Notes under the pieces: model-generated
Told to the model about the DNA's origin: nothing
What the model saw: the letters and a program-made list of their open reading frames with translations, nothing else
Database searches by the model: none
In this document: positions 33,556 through 44,471 of the stretch, piece by piece
How the letters are laid out: each line of letters begins with the position of its first letter
How positions within the stretch are numbered: the first letter of the stretch is position 1
Translations under genes and position numbers: made by a program
Assembly (NCBI GenBank): GCA_963677915.2
Contig: CAXXGE010000027.1
Span: 30,781 to 94,780, forward strand
Reading direction: 5' to 3'
Length of the DNA: 64,000 nucleotides
From: G963677915 sp963677915
GTDB taxonomy: Bacteria; Bacillota; Clostridia; Lachnospirales; Vallitaleaceae

Positions 33556-36500
33556 TTAGTATTCCATGTTTGTCATTCTGATGTAGGAAGCATAACGCTC
33601 TTTCGCATCAGCTTCTGCTTTTACGAACAGCTTCTCAGCAACATCAGGGAATGTCTTCTGGAGTGAAGTGTAACGCACTTCGCCAAGAAGGAATTCCTGG
33701 AAGTCTGCGGAAGGCTCTTTTGAATCAAGCGTGAACGGAATTCTTACCTTCTGCTGCCAGCATTGGGTTATATCTCCACAGGTGCCAGTAACCAGCTGCA
33801 ACCGCATCGGCTTCTCTTTCCTGTGTCTTGCCCATGCCCTTTCTGATACCGTGTGCGATACACGGAGCATAAGCGATAATGATGGAAGGTCCATCATAAG
33901 CTTCTGCCTCAAGCAAAGCTTTCATGAACTGGTTCTTGTCTGCGCCCATAGCAACCTGTGCAGCGTAGACATAGCCATATGTCGCAGCAATCATACCGAG
34001 GTCTTTCTTCTTGATGTTCTTACCTTTTGCAGCGAATTTCGCAACTGCAGCAGTCGGTGTCGCTTTTGAAGCCTGTCCGCCAGTGTTGGAGTAAACTTCT
34101 GTATCGAATACAAGGACATTGACATTCTCGCCGGAAGCAAGAACGTGGTCAAGTCCGCCATAACCGATATCGTAAGCCCAACCGTCACCACCAAGGATCC
34201 ATACGGATTTCTTTCCAAGGTAGTCTTCTTTGCTGATAAGCTCTTCGATGGCTACTTTCGCTGCATCAGAGGAAGCAGTCAGACCTGAAAGTGCGGATTT
34301 GACTTCAGCGCTTGCTTTCTTGCATGCATCTGCATCTTCTTTGCTGTCGATCCAGTTTTGGAATGCAGCTTTTGCTTCTGCAGGCACGTCGCTGCCGATC
34401 AGAACGTTCATGTTGTCTTCGATGGACGCTCTCATTTGTTTGTAACCCATTGCGATTCCATAACCAAACTCTGCATTGTCCTCGAAGAGGGAGTTTGCCC
34501 AAGCAGGACCTTGGCCTTCAGCATTGGTTGTGTAGACAGTTGCAGGAGCGGATCCACCCCAGATGGATGAGCAACCTGTAGCATTGGCAATGGTCATTCT
34601 GTCGCCGTACAGTTGTGTGACGACTTTGATATATGGTGTTTCACCGCAGCCTGCGCAGGCACCGGAGAACTCATGCAGGGGCTGTGCGAACTGGCTGCCT
34701 TTAACAGTGTTCTTGCCCATCAGGCCGTCTTTGTAAGTAACTTCGTTGTGTGCGTAATTCCAGTTGTCCACTTCATTAAGCTGTGACTCGAGAGGCTTCA
34801 TGATCAGAGACTTCTCTTTTGAAGGACAGATGTCGGCGCAGTTGCCGCAGCCTGTACAGTCAAGAGGAGAAATCTGAATCTTGTACTGAAGACCTTCGAA
34901 TTGTTTGCCGACAGCTTTCTTAGTCGCAAAACCTTCAGGTGCATTGGCCACTTCCTGTTCATCCAGAAGGAATGGGCGGATAACAGCGTGCGGGCAGACG
35001 ATATGAACATTGGTTACACTGGATACAGTTGTCGATCTGCCACTCAGGTACGTGGACCGCGATACCGCGTTTCTCATATGCACTAGTACCTGAAGGGAAT
35101 GTCCCATCTTCAGCGCCTTTAAAAGTACTGACAGGAAGAGCGTCACCTTTTTGAGCGTTGACAGGCTCTACAATGTTCCTGATGAACGCTGGCGCATCAG
35201 ATTCAACTGTTTCTCCATCGACAGCAGTCGCCCAGCTTGCAGGCACTTCGACTTTGACAAGCTTATCGATACCTTTGTCGATTGCTTCGTTGTTCATTGC
35301 AACGATCTTGTCGCCTTTTTTACCGTAGGATTTCTTGACGGCTTCTTTAAGGTATGCCATAGCATCTTCGATCGGAAGAACATTGGCCAGTTTGAAGAAG
35401 GCCGCTTGCATGATCATGTTGATTCTGCTGCCAAGGCCGATTTCTTCTGCAAGGTCAGTTGCATTGATGATGTACATCTCTGCTTCAGCTGCTGCAATCG
35501 CTCTTTTCAGAGAAGCAGGCAGGTGTGTATCAAGCTCTTCTGCACTCCAGATTGTATTGAGAACAAACTTGCCGCCTTTTTAAGGCCTTTGACCAAATCG
35601 TATTTGTCAACATAGGATTGGTTATGGCAAGCGATGTAGTCCGCGTCATTGATAAGGTATGTGGAACGGATCTTATCTGTACCGAATCTCAAGTGGGATA
35701 CAGTGATTCCACCGGACTTCTTGGAGTCATAGGAGAAGTAACCTTGAGCATACATATCCGTTTTGTCACCGATGATTTGATGGCGGATTTGTTCGCACCA
35801 ACTGTACCGTCGGAACCAAGACCCAGAACTTGCAGCGGATCGCACTTGCATTCTCAGTGACGATATCTTCTCCGATAGGAAGGGAAAGATTTGTCACGTC
35901 ATCCACGATGCCGACTGTGAAGTTGTTCTTAGGTGCATCTGCTTTCAGGTTGTCATAGACAGCTTTAAGCATTGTAGGTGTCGTGTCTTTTGAACCAAGA
36001 CCGTAACGTCCTCCAACGATGACAGGTCTCTCAGCTCTGTCATAATACATTGCACGGATATCTTGATACAGAGGCTCACCAAGTGCACCAGGTTCTTTTG
36101 TTCTGTCAAGGACAGCGATTTTCTTCACGGATGCAGGAAGCACGTTGAAGAAGTATTTTTCGGAGAAAGGTCTGTACAGGTGTACTTTGACAAGACCGAC
36201 TTTCTCGCCTTTATTATTCAGGTAATCAACAAGCTCTTCAAGGGCTTCAGTAACAGATCCCATGGCAATGACGACATTTTCAGCATCAGCTGCGCCATAG
36301 TAGTTGAAAGGCTTGTATTCTCTGCCGACTATTTCGGAGATTTTGTTCATATAATCTGCAACAGTATCCGGAAGCGTCGTATAGAATGGATTGGAAGCTT
36401 CTTTAGCCTGGAAGAAGATGTCAGGATTCTGTGCAGTACCACGAGTAACTGGGTGCTCAGAATTAAGACCTCTTTTTCTGAATTCCTTAATAGCTTCTTT

Positions 36501-37091
36501 GTCTACGAGGCTGTCGAATACGCTGTAATCGATTGTCTCGACTTTTTGTACTTCATGAGAAGTTCTGAAACCATCAAAGAAATGGATGAAAGGCACTCTG
36601 CTCTTGATAGAAGCAAGATGCGCTACACCTGCAAGGTCCATAACTTCCTGAACGGAACCAGTTGCAAGCATTGCAAAACCAGTTTGTCTTGCAGACATTA
36701 CATCTGAATGGTCTCCATAGATTGACAGTGCATGTGTAGCGATTGCACGTGCGCTGACATGGAATACCGAAGGAAGAAGTTCACCTGCGATTTTGTACAT
36801 GTTAGGAATCATAAGAAGCAAACCTTGTGATGCTGTGTACGTAGTCGTCAGAGCACCGGATTGCAGAGAACCATGTACTGCACCGGCAGCACCAGCTTCA
36901 GATTGCATTTCCTGTACGGACACAGTTTGTCCAAAGATGTTCTTCCTGCCGTTTGCAGCCCATTCATCCGTGTACTCAGCCATGTTGGATGATGGTGTGA
37001 TTGGATAGATAGCCGCTACATCTGTGAAAGCGTATGCCACGTATGCTGCAGCCATATTGCCATCCATCGTCTGAAAGATTTTTTCAGCCAT
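33556..37091 (-). CDS. nifJ: Pyruvate:ferredoxin (flavodoxin) oxidoreductase, five single-base indels
   Basis: Single-chain TPP/Fe-S enzyme oxidising pyruvate to acetyl-CoA and CO2 with reduced ferredoxin. ATG 37091 follows GGAGG. Domains in order: pyrimidine-binding (IYPITPSSNMAEYTDEW), domain II, gamma-like domain (NKSAIKIIG, HLRFGTDKIRS), a two-cluster ferredoxin region (CIQCNQC, CTGCGNCADIC) and the TPP domain (GCGETPY, GGDGWAYDIGYGGLDHV, NTGGQASKATPT). The frame is broken five times: one-base losses at about 35824 (GGGG to GGG), 35785 (AAAA to AAA) and 35580 (A6 to A5), and one-base gains at about 35030 and 33738. Correcting these gives one uninterrupted chain of about 1178 residues, the normal length, so sequence error is more likely than a dead gene. 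Confidence 0.93.
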
Positions 37092-37250
37092 TCTCAAATA
37101 CCTCCGTGAAATAATATTGATTGATTATGTATTGCTATCACGTATAAGTCCTTATGCCAGATTGGAAACCACTTCCAAATATAGACTCAACGTGACCTTT
37201 TACCTTGACTTTTCTTTCGATATGAACCAGAGTGTCCTCTTTGTCTATTC

Positions 37251-37276
37251 GGATAGGAATACTTCCTTCCCTATCC
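37251..37276 (-). promoter_or_regulatory. Leader hairpin upstream of nifJ
   Basis: GGATAGG (37251-37257) is complementary to CCTATCC (37270-37276) with a 12-nt loop. The RNA stem would lie about 160 nt upstream of the nifJ start and partly cover an AAGGAGGATAGG ribosome-site-like stretch. An in-frame TTG-initiated peptide of about 48 residues ends at 37138. Together these may form a leader with a regulatory peptide, but no known riboswitch class was recognised. Confidence 0.3.
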
Positions 37277-37311
37277 TCCTTCAAGTATCGTGTATACAAT
37301 ATGCATTTATA

Positions 37312-37320
37312 AGTATAACA
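37312..37320 (-). promoter_or_regulatory. Extended -10 promoter for nifJ
   Basis: The minus strand reads TGTTATACT, an extended -10 (TGnTATACT), with no good -35. It lies about 220 nt before the nifJ start, implying a long untranslated leader. Confidence 0.5.
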
Positions 37321-37364
37321 TAGATTTCTTGAAAAATACACTAATTTTCCACCAGTATTGTATT

Positions 37365-37844
37365 TTATTTATACACATCTACCGTCAAGTCACCGCTGTC
37401 GGCAGCTTCAGTCGCCAGCACATCACAGCGCTCATTTTGAGGGTGTCCCGCATGTCCTCTCACCCATTCCAAGGTCAGTTTATGATCGCCTTTCGCTTCC
37501 AGAATCGCCCTCCAGAGGTCCTCGTTCTTAACCGGTTCTTTTTTCTTGCCCCGTTTCCAGCCATTCAGAATCCAGTTATTCAGCCATCCTTTATTGAAAG
37601 CATTGGCAATATACTGGGAATCTGTATGCACGGTGATATCGCACGGTTCATTGACGGCCCTAAGGCCCTCCAGAACTGCCCGGAGTTCCATTCTGTTGTT
37701 TGTAGTAGCTGAATAGCCGCCACTCAATTCCTTGGAATGCAACACACCCTCCTTGTCCCTGTATTCCAGGAGAACTCCGTAGCCGCCCGGTCCATCAGGA
37801 TTGCCTCTGCAGGCGCCATCCGTATAGATGTCTATCTTCTTCAT
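37365..37844 (-). CDS. rnhA: Ribonuclease HI
   Basis: Cuts RNA in RNA-DNA hybrids. The four acidic active-site residues are visible: Asp in IYTDGACRGNP, Glu in NNRMELRAV, Asp in VHTDSQYI and Asp in ERCDVLA, with the catalytic His in WVRGHAGHPQNE. Length 159, no extra hybrid-binding domain. AGAGGGGAGACTACG precedes the start. Last gene of the polC-proximal minus-strand run. Confidence 0.95.
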   Translation of the reverse strand: MKKIDIYTDGACRGNPDGPGGYGVLLEYRDKEGVLHSKELSGGYSATTNNRMELRAVLEGLRAVNEPCDITVHTDSQYIANAFNKGWLNNWILNGWKRGKKKEPVKNEDLWRAILEAKGDHKLTLEWVRGHAGHPQNERCDVLATEAADSGDLTVDVYK

Positions 37845-37857
37845 CGTAGTCTCCCCT

Positions 37858-38951
37858 CTACAAGTCCGCTATCATTTTCAGTCTGTTTATAATAGGAAGA
37901 TGTTGGGTGCATTCCCTTTCACACACGCCGCAAGCAATACAAGCCGCGGCATCCTTTGCCTTTAATCCCCAGTGCCATTTGAGTCGCTCCACAATTGCAT
38001 CCGACTCGTTCTTAAGGATGTACATATTGTACGCATCCATATACTTTGGTATCGGTATATCCTGAGGACAGTTGTCGCAGTAACCGCAGCCAGTGCACAG
38101 CTGATCCAGATTCCTATTGAGATGTGCTGTTATTTGATCCATTCTCTCATCGCTCATCACGCCATAGTCCTCGCCCGCCTGAACATTCTCGTCGACTTCT
38201 TCAATCGACGACATACCAGACAGAACAACGCTGATCTCCTTGTGGGATGCATTGAACTTGAGAGCCGCCTGGGCCAGGGTATCCTCGTCATTATCCCTTA
38301 TGAAGCTGTAGAAGTCCGGATTCTGGGGTATGATCCCTCCACCAAGTGGGTTCATCGTGACGACACCAAGCCCTTTTTCATAAGCAGCCTTGATGCCTTT
38401 TCTGCGGAATGCGAAGTTGGTTGCATTGTATCCCAGGAGGACGCCTTCGAAGCGACCCGAATTGACCATCAGTTCAATCTCATCACCTTTGGCATGGGTT
38501 GAAAAAACGATATGCTCAATCAGGCCTTCATCCTTCAGTTTCAAAGCACCTTCATACGGTCCTCCAGGCGCAATCACCCTGTTGTAATCCTCAAGGTTCA
38601 GGATGCACCACATATGCATGAAATTGATTTTCTCCACGTTCATCCTTCTAAGGGACTGCTCGACACGGCGCCTCAGATCGTCAGCGGTTGGTTCATCGTT
38701 TACCATGCTTTTTGTGGAAACATAGAAGGGATTGGGCATATCCTTGAACGCCTCGCCCATGATTTTCTCGCTTTTGTCGTCGCAATAGTGTGGCGCTGTA
38801 TCAAAGTAGTTGATGCCCCTTTTACTTGCATACCGTACGATTTCTGCGGCCTTTTCAAAACCGTTGGCATAGTCTTCTTTTTAAAACGCATGCCGCCAAA
38901 ACCGATGGCCGACACCATCTTGCCTGTTTTTCCATATGGTTTATACTGCAT
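37858..38951 (-). CDS. Aldo/keto reductase with C-terminal ferredoxin domain (one frameshift)
   Basis: Probable oxidoreductase linking NAD(P)H or ferredoxin to a carbonyl substrate, which cannot be named. The N-terminus MQYKPYGKTGKMVSAIGFGGMRF is typical of the family. After FKK the frame shifts: one A is missing from the A run at 38878-38882, and adding it restores EDYANGFEKAAEIV and INYFDTAPHYCDDKSE, which join the long downstream frame. The catalytic His lies in INFMHMWCI. The C-terminus has two cysteine sets, CTGCGYCDNCPQDIPIP and CIACGVCERECTQHLP, for 4Fe-4S clusters. Restored length 364. The missing base is probably a sequencing error. Confidence 0.88.
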
Positions 38952-38960
38952 AGGCCCTCC

Positions 38961-41900
38961 TTAAAACAAACTAAGTTGATTGGATTCAGGCATACTTTCC
39001 AGTATACCGTTCTTCTTCATAATCTCAACAACCGTCTTACTGATCTTCGTCCTCTCACGCAGATCATCAATTGACATAAACGGCGACTTATCCCTTTCGA
39101 TGACGATGTTTTCGGCTGCTTTTTCACCAAGCCCCTGGAGCGCACTGAGTGATGGCATGATACCGCCGTCAAAAAGCTGGAATCTGGCAGCATCCACCTT
39201 GTATAGATCGATCGGCAGGAATTCAACACCTCGTGCGTACATTTCCTGAACGATTCGCATGTCCTTGATTGTGTCCTTTTCCTTTTTACTCAGGTCGTCC
39301 CGGCCCTTCAGTTCATTCATATGCTCCTCCAGCTGGGCTTTTCCATGGCACATCGTCTCGTAGTCGAAGTCGGATGCCCTGATGGAGAAGAACGCCGCAT
39401 AATAGGCTTCTTTATGGTAGACCTTGAACCAGGCTATTCTATAAGCCATCATAACGTAGGCAACCGCATGGGCCTTCGGGAACATGTACTTTATCTGTTT
39501 GCACGACCAGATGTACCAGTCGGGAACGCCCTTGCCGGTCATTGCCTCTTCCCATTCCGGCTTAAGCCCCTTCCCTTTTCTCACGCTTTCCATAATTGTG
39601 AACGACAGACCTTTGTCCACGCCCATATTGATGAGATAGGTCATGATGTCGTCCCTGGTGGATATGACTTCAGAAATTGTACACTTGCCATCTCTGATCA
39701 GTTCCTGGGCATTGTTGAGCCATACATCGGTACCATGTGACAGACCTGAGATTCTGACAAGGTCGGAGAAACTCTTGGGCTTTGTATCCCTAAGCATCTG
39801 CATGACGAAATCCGTTCCGAATTCCGGTATACCCAATGACCCAAGACTGCAGCCGCCGATATCTTCAGGACCGATTTCCAAAGCATCAAGGGATGTGAAA
39901 AGCGACATGACCTTCGGTTCATCCAGCGGAATGGACTGGGGATCCACCCCCGTCAGATCCGAAAGCATCCTTATCATTGTCGGGTCGTCATGACCCAATA
40001 TGTCCAGCTTGAGCAGGTTGTGGTCAATGGAGTGGTAATCGAAATGGGTCGTTACCGTCGTCGATGTCATATCGTTTGCAGGCCTTTGAACCGGCGTGAA
40101 TTTATAGATGGACTGGTCCTTGGGAACGACAATGATACCTCCAGGGTGCTGCCCGGTCGTCCTCCTTACACCGGTGCACCCCTGCACAAGACGGTTGATT
40201 TCCGCATTTCTTTTTGTTGTGTTTTTCTCGTCGAAATATTTCTTAACAAATCCGTAGGCGGTTTTTTCTGCCAATGTGCCGATGGTGCCGGCTCTGAATA
40301 CATGGCCCTCTCCAAACAACTCTTCCGTATAGGCATGGGCAACACCCTGGTATTCACCGGAGAAATTCAGGTCGATATCCGGCTCTTTGTCTCCGTTGAA
40401 CCCGAGGAATGTTTCGAATGGTATGTCATGGCCTTCTTTCTGGAGCGTTGCTCTGCAGACAGGACATTCCTTGTCTTCAAGGTTGCATCCCGAATTCCCG
40501 GCAAAAGCTTTGACCGCAGATGAATCGAAATCCGTATAGTGACATTTCCCGCAGATGTAATGGGGCGGCAGGGGATTGACTTCCGTAATCCCAGCCATCG
40601 TAGCCGCCAGCGAGGATCCGACGGATCCCCTCGAGCCCACCAGGTAACCGTCCTCCATCGATTTCCATACCAGTTTCTGGGCGATGATGTACATCACCGC
40701 AAAACCATTGGAAATAATGGAATGCAGCTCCCTTTCGAGCCGCTCTTCCACTTGGGAAGGCAGGGGTGATCCGTAGATCTCCTCCGCCTTTCCGTAGCAT
40801 ATCGTCCGAAGCTCCTCATCCGAACCTTCTATTACAGGCGGGTATTTGTCCGGCGGTACAGGCTCGATTCGTTCAACCATTTCCGCAATCCTGTTGGGAT
40901 TCTCTACGACGGTCTCATAGGCCCTGTCCTGTCCAAGATAGCTGAAAGCCTTCAGCATCTCGTCCGTTGTCTTTAGATGTATGGGCGCCTGATTGTCTGC
41001 ATCATCGAATCCCTTCCCTGCCATCAGGATCCTGCGGAATATCTCGTCTTCGGGATCCAGGAAATGAACATCGCCCGTAGCCACAACCGGCTTGCCATGC
41101 TCTTCACCCAGATCCACAATCCTCCTGTTGATCTCCTTCAGCCCGTCTTCATCCTGAACTGCCCCATTCCTGATCAGGAACAGATTGTTTTCGATGGGTT
41201 GAATTTCATAGTAGTCGTAAAACTCGCAAAGCCGCTCCAGCTCTTCCTTAGGCTTATCCATAAGTACCGCCTGGTACAGCTCGCCAGCTTCACAGGCTGT
41301 CCCTACGATCAGCCCCTCCCGCATGGACTGAAGAAGGCTTTTGGGAATCTTGGGTTGCCTGAAGAAATAATCGATATGGGATCTAGAAATCAGCTCATAC
41401 AGATTCCTAAGTCCAGTCAAATTCTTTGCCAGTATGATTACATGGGAAGCTCTCAGTTTCTTTACATCCCTTGCTGTCGATGCTGCATACCGCAGAATAC
41501 CGTCAAGATCATGAATATTCATCTGCCTCATATGCTTCATCATCTTGAGCAGAATCACCGCCGTCGCTTCCGCATCATCCACGGCGCGGTGGTGGTTGTG
41601 CAAAGGTGCATTGAAATGTTTTGCCAGGGTATTCAGCCTATGATTTTTTATATTTGGGAAAAACAGTCTCGCAAGTTCGAGCGTATCCATCGTTGTATTG
41701 TTCACTTCAAGGCCAAACTTCATTGCAAAATGTTCAATGAATCCAAGGTCGAAGTCTGCATTATGGGCAACCAGGGTACAGCCCTCGCAAAAGTCCAGAA
41801 AAGCAGGCAATACCTCATCAATAACAGGCGCGTCTCTGACCATTGACATATCGATGCCCGTCAATTCCTGCACTTTTATGGGTATGCTCCGCTCTGGATT

Positions 41901-43292
41901 TACAAAACTAGAAAACCGCTCCACCACTTCATTGCCGATAATTTTTACTGCGCCCACTTCCGTAATCTTGTCCATCCCCGCATAAAAGCCCGTCGTCTCA
42001 AGGTCGAACACAACATAGGCATCGTCAAAGCACTGCCCTTTCGGATGGCGGATAATATCCCTCAGGTCGTCGACCAGATATCCCTCTACGCCATAGATTA
42101 CTTTGAATTCATCATTCCTGTCCAGCGCATGGAACGCGTCCGGAAATGCCTGAACGACACCATGGTCGGTAATGGCTATCGCAGTATGACCCCATGCCTT
42201 CGCCCTCTTGATAAGGGCGCCAGCACTGGCCATGCCATCCATATCACTCATTTGAGTATGACAGTGAAGCTCAACCCGTTTACGTTCAGCAGTATCATTC
42301 ACCATATTCCTGAAATCATCAATTTTTTCCATCGCCTTGATGTTGATTGTCATTTCATTCTGATACGTATCGAATTGAAGGCGGCCTTCGATTCTAAGGA
42401 ACATATTCTTGCCCATTTTAGGTTTGACCTGTTCCTCGAATTCTTCCTTTTTAAGGAAAGTCTTGCATGTAATCGAATCCGTATAGTCGGTTACTTCCAT
42501 GATCAGCAGCGCTTTTTCCGAGCGTGTAATCCTTACGTCCTGGCTCAGTACATAACATTCAATGATGACATTTTCAGTCTCTTCACTGAAGTCTGCAATC
42601 GATATGACGGTGCCGGTGATAGCCTTCTTGCCGACCAGCCTGTTTTCGCTGCCGGCATCTTCCTGCTTCTGTACGACTTTCTTCGTTTTTCTGGCCCCGT
42701 CTCTGGCATCGCTCATGGACACCATTTCCTGCTGAAGCCTTAAAGCCTCCTCTTCCCTCTTCTTCATAAAGCTGTCAAAGACACCCGTTTTGGGCTTCTT
42801 GGGAAGTATGGCAGCCTTTACATCCATACCGAACCTGTTCTTGAACTCCAGTTCAATCCAGGAATCGATGGTATATTGCTTGAGGTAGCCAAAATCGAAC
42901 TCATCCAGTTCAAAAGTTATTGTCGCCGTTTCAAGCAATGGTTTTTTGTTGTTCAGCTTAGCAGCTGCAAAGGGGCTTTGTTCTTTCAGGCGTTCCATCA
43001 GCGTCATGGCGTACATGCCATAGGCCTTGTTCAGCGTTAGGCCATCTCCGACCTCGTAACGCTCTTCGATTTTCACCTGAATCCCTTCCCTATCCAGAAA
43101 TGCCGCTATTTCCGTTTCCAAATCCTTGATGATGCCATATCTGATGACACGACGAAAAGCCATGTCAATATGAACATGGCTTTCCTCTTTATTCAAGTAT
43201 ATATTATCTATGAAAGCTTCCTCCGCTGCCTCTGTGGTTCCTGCAGACAGTGCGATGCCGGGGAAGGCTTCCAAAAACCGTTTTTGTGCCAT
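38961..43292 (-). CDS. polC: DNA polymerase III alpha subunit, PolC type
   Basis: Main replicative polymerase of low-GC Gram-positives, with built-in proofreading. ATG 43292 (MAQKRFLEAFPG) follows AAGGATTGATAGAG; the longer frame adds 15 residues. Domains: N-terminal region to ~230, OB-fold (~235-330), PHP domain (VELHCHTQMSDMDGMA, AITDHGVV), the inserted DEDDh exonuclease (AYVVFDLETTGFYAG near 430, VAHNADFDLGFIEHF, HHRAVDDAEAT), the rest of PHP, a zinc site (CGKCHYTDFDS ... CPVC), and palm/fingers (DKEPDIDLNFSGEYQ, TGQHPGGIIVVPKD). Length 1443. Follows ispG by 13 nt. Confidence 0.97.
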   Translation of the reverse strand: MAQKRFLEAFPGIALSAGTTEAAEEAFIDNIYLNKEESHVHIDMAFRRVIRYGIIKDLETEIAAFLDREGIQVKIEERYEVGDGLTLNKAYGMYAMTLMERLKEQSPFAAAKLNNKKPLLETATITFELDEFDFGYLKQYTIDSWIELEFKNRFGMDVKAAILPKKPKTGVFDSFMKKREEEALRLQQEMVSMSDARDGARKTKKVVQKQEDAGSENRLVGKKAITGTVISIADFSEETENVIIECYVLSQDVRITRSEKALLIMEVTDYTDSITCKTFLKKEEFEEQVKPKMGKNMFLRIEGRLQFDTYQNEMTINIKAMEKIDDFRNMVNDTAERKRVELHCHTQMSDMDGMASAGALIKRAKAWGHTAIAITDHGVVQAFPDAFHALDRNDEFKVIYGVEGYLVDDLRDIIRHPKGQCFDDAYVVFDLETTGFYAGMDKITEVGAVKIIGNEVVERFSSFVNPERSIPIKVQELTGIDMSMVRDAPVIDEVLPAFLDFCEGCTLVAHNADFDLGFIEHFAMKFGLEVNNTTMDTLELARLFFPNIKNHRLNTLAKHFNAPLHNHHRAVDDAEATAVILLKMMKHMRQMNIHDLDGILRYAASTARDVKKLRASHVIILAKNLTGLRNLYELISRSHIDYFFRQPKIPKSLLQSMREGLIVGTACEAGELYQAVLMDKPKEELERLCEFYDYYEIQPIENNLFLIRNGAVQDEDGLKEINRRIVDLGEEHGKPVVATGDVHFLDPEDEIFRRILMAGKGFDDADNQAPIHLKTTDEMLKAFSYLGQDRAYETVVENPNRIAEMVERIEPVPPDKYPPVIEGSDEELRTICYGKAEEIYGSPLPSQVEERLERELHSIISNGFAVMYIIAQKLVWKSMEDGYLVGSRGSVGSSLAATMAGITEVNPLPPHYICGKCHYTDFDSSAVKAFAGNSGCNLEDKECPVCRATLQKEGHDIPFETFLGFNGDKEPDIDLNFSGEYQGVAHAYTEELFGEGHVFRAGTIGTLAEKTAYGFVKKYFDEKNTTKRNAEINRLVQGCTGVRRTTGQHPGGIIVVPKDQSIYKFTPVQRPANDMTSTTVTTHFDYHSIDHNLLKLDILGHDDPTMIRMLSDLTGVDPQSIPLDEPKVMSLFTSLDALEIGPEDIGGCSLGSLGIPEFGTDFVMQMLRDTKPKSFSDLVRISGLSHGTDVWLNNAQELIRDGKCTISEVISTRDDIMTYLINMGVDKGLSFTIMESVRKGKGLKPEWEEAMTGKGVPDWYIWSCKQIKYMFPKAHAVAYVMMAYRIAWFKVYHKEAYYAAFFSIRASDFDYETMCHGKAQLEEHMNELKGRDDLSKKEKDTIKDMRIVQEMYARGVEFLPIDLYKVDAARFQLFDGGIMPSLSALQGLGEKAAENIVIERDKSPFMSIDDLRERTKISKTVVEIMKKNGILESMPESNQLSLF

Positions 43293-43305
43293 CTCTATCA
43301 ATCCT

Positions 43306-44374
43306 TTAGTTGTCCCTTGCTTCAGCCATCTCGTCAATCATGGCCATCAGTTCATCCACAAGGTTTTCTTCTGGAACCTTCTTGACTACAACGCCTTTCT
43401 TGAATACCAGCCCCACACCATCGCCGCCAGCGATGCCGATGTCGGCTTCACGTGCTTCCCCCGGACCATTGACGGCACAGCCCATAACCGCCACTTTCAG
43501 TTCAATATCATAGTTTTCAAGACGCCGCTCAACTTCCCTGGCGATGCCGATCAGGTCGATGCGCGTCCTGCCGCATGTAGGGCATGCAACCAGGTTGATG
43601 CCGGAATGATCCATATCAAGCGCCCTCAGAATGCCTCTTGCCACCTTAATTTCCTCCACCGGATCGGCTGTTAAGGAAACCCGGAATGTATCGCCAATCC
43701 CCTCCGCCAGAAGCGTGCCAATACCGACGGAGGACTTGATGGTCCCGGCGAAAACCGTTCCCGCCTCCGTAACGCCCAGGTGCAAAGGGTAAGGCAGTTT
43801 TTCCGATGCCAGGCGGTAAGCCTCGATACCCAGCATGACATCCGATGACTTGATTGAAACAACAATATCCTCAAAGCCTGTTTCTTCAAGATAGCCGCAG
43901 TTTCTTATTGCGCTTTCAACCAAAGCTTCAGCCGTCGGATGTCCGTACTTCTCCAGTATGTCCTTTTTCCAGCGAACCGCTGTTGACGCCGACCCTGATT
44001 GGCACTCTCCGTTCCCTGCATGCATCTGCTATCTGCTTCAGTCTGAACCTGGAGCCGATATTGCCCGGATTGATTCTGATCTTGTCGGCGCCGCTTTCTA
44101 CAGCTGCAAGAGCAAGGCGGTAGTCAAAATGGATATCCGCAACGAGAGGTATTGTGGTATTCTTTTTTATCTCCTTGAACGCCCTGGCATCATCCATATC
44201 CAGAACGGCCATCCTGACGATGTGGCATCCGGCTTTTTCAAGGCTTTCAATCTGATAAAGGGTGTCTTCCGTATCCGATGTCCTTGTATTGGTCATCGAC
44301 TGTATCGCGACAGGTTCGCCGCCGCCAATGGGCACATCACCTATTAAAACTTTTCTCGTTTGCTTCCTCTTCAT
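43306..44374 (-). CDS. ispG: 4-hydroxy-3-methylbut-2-en-1-yl diphosphate synthase (one frameshift)
   Basis: Fe-S enzyme of the MEP isoprenoid pathway. The N-terminal TIM-barrel part has KRKQTRKVLIGDVPIGGG, PVAIQSMTNTRTSDTE, ADIHFDYRLALAA and KIRINPGN; the C-terminal part has the cluster cysteines in NLVACPTCGRTRIDL and VMGCAVNGPGEA. The two halves are in different frames: the T run at 43964-43968 (AAAAA on the coding strand) has one base too many, and removing it restores SGSLEKDILEKYGHPTAEAL. Restored length 355, normal. Since the MEP genes dxr and ispG are the only isoprenoid route seen here, the frame break is probably an artefact. Confidence 0.94.
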
Positions 44375-44438
44375 AGGATACCTCTTCCAATAATAGTCAT
44401 GTATCTATATTTTAACAACATCGGAAGCAGTTTGCAAG

Positions 44439-44466
44439 AAACCCGCGTCCAGTTGAACGCGGGTTT
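44439..44466 (-). terminator. Terminator after the rubrerythrin-like gene
   Basis: AAACCCGCGT (44439-44448) pairs perfectly with ACGCGGGTTT (44457-44466), loop 8 nt. It lies just past the rubrerythrin-like stop; the T run on the minus strand is short. Confidence 0.7.
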
Positions 44467-44471
44467 CTGAA

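Noticed and set aside
37138..37341. 67-residue frame upstream of nifJ as a gene from its ATG
   Set aside because: That ATG lies upstream of the probable promoter; at most the distal ~48 residues could be a leader peptide.
37858..38951. True pseudogene call for the aldo/keto reductase and the other frameshifted genes
   Set aside because: Each is one base from an intact full-length frame, and essential genes show the same defect, so sequencing error is more likely.
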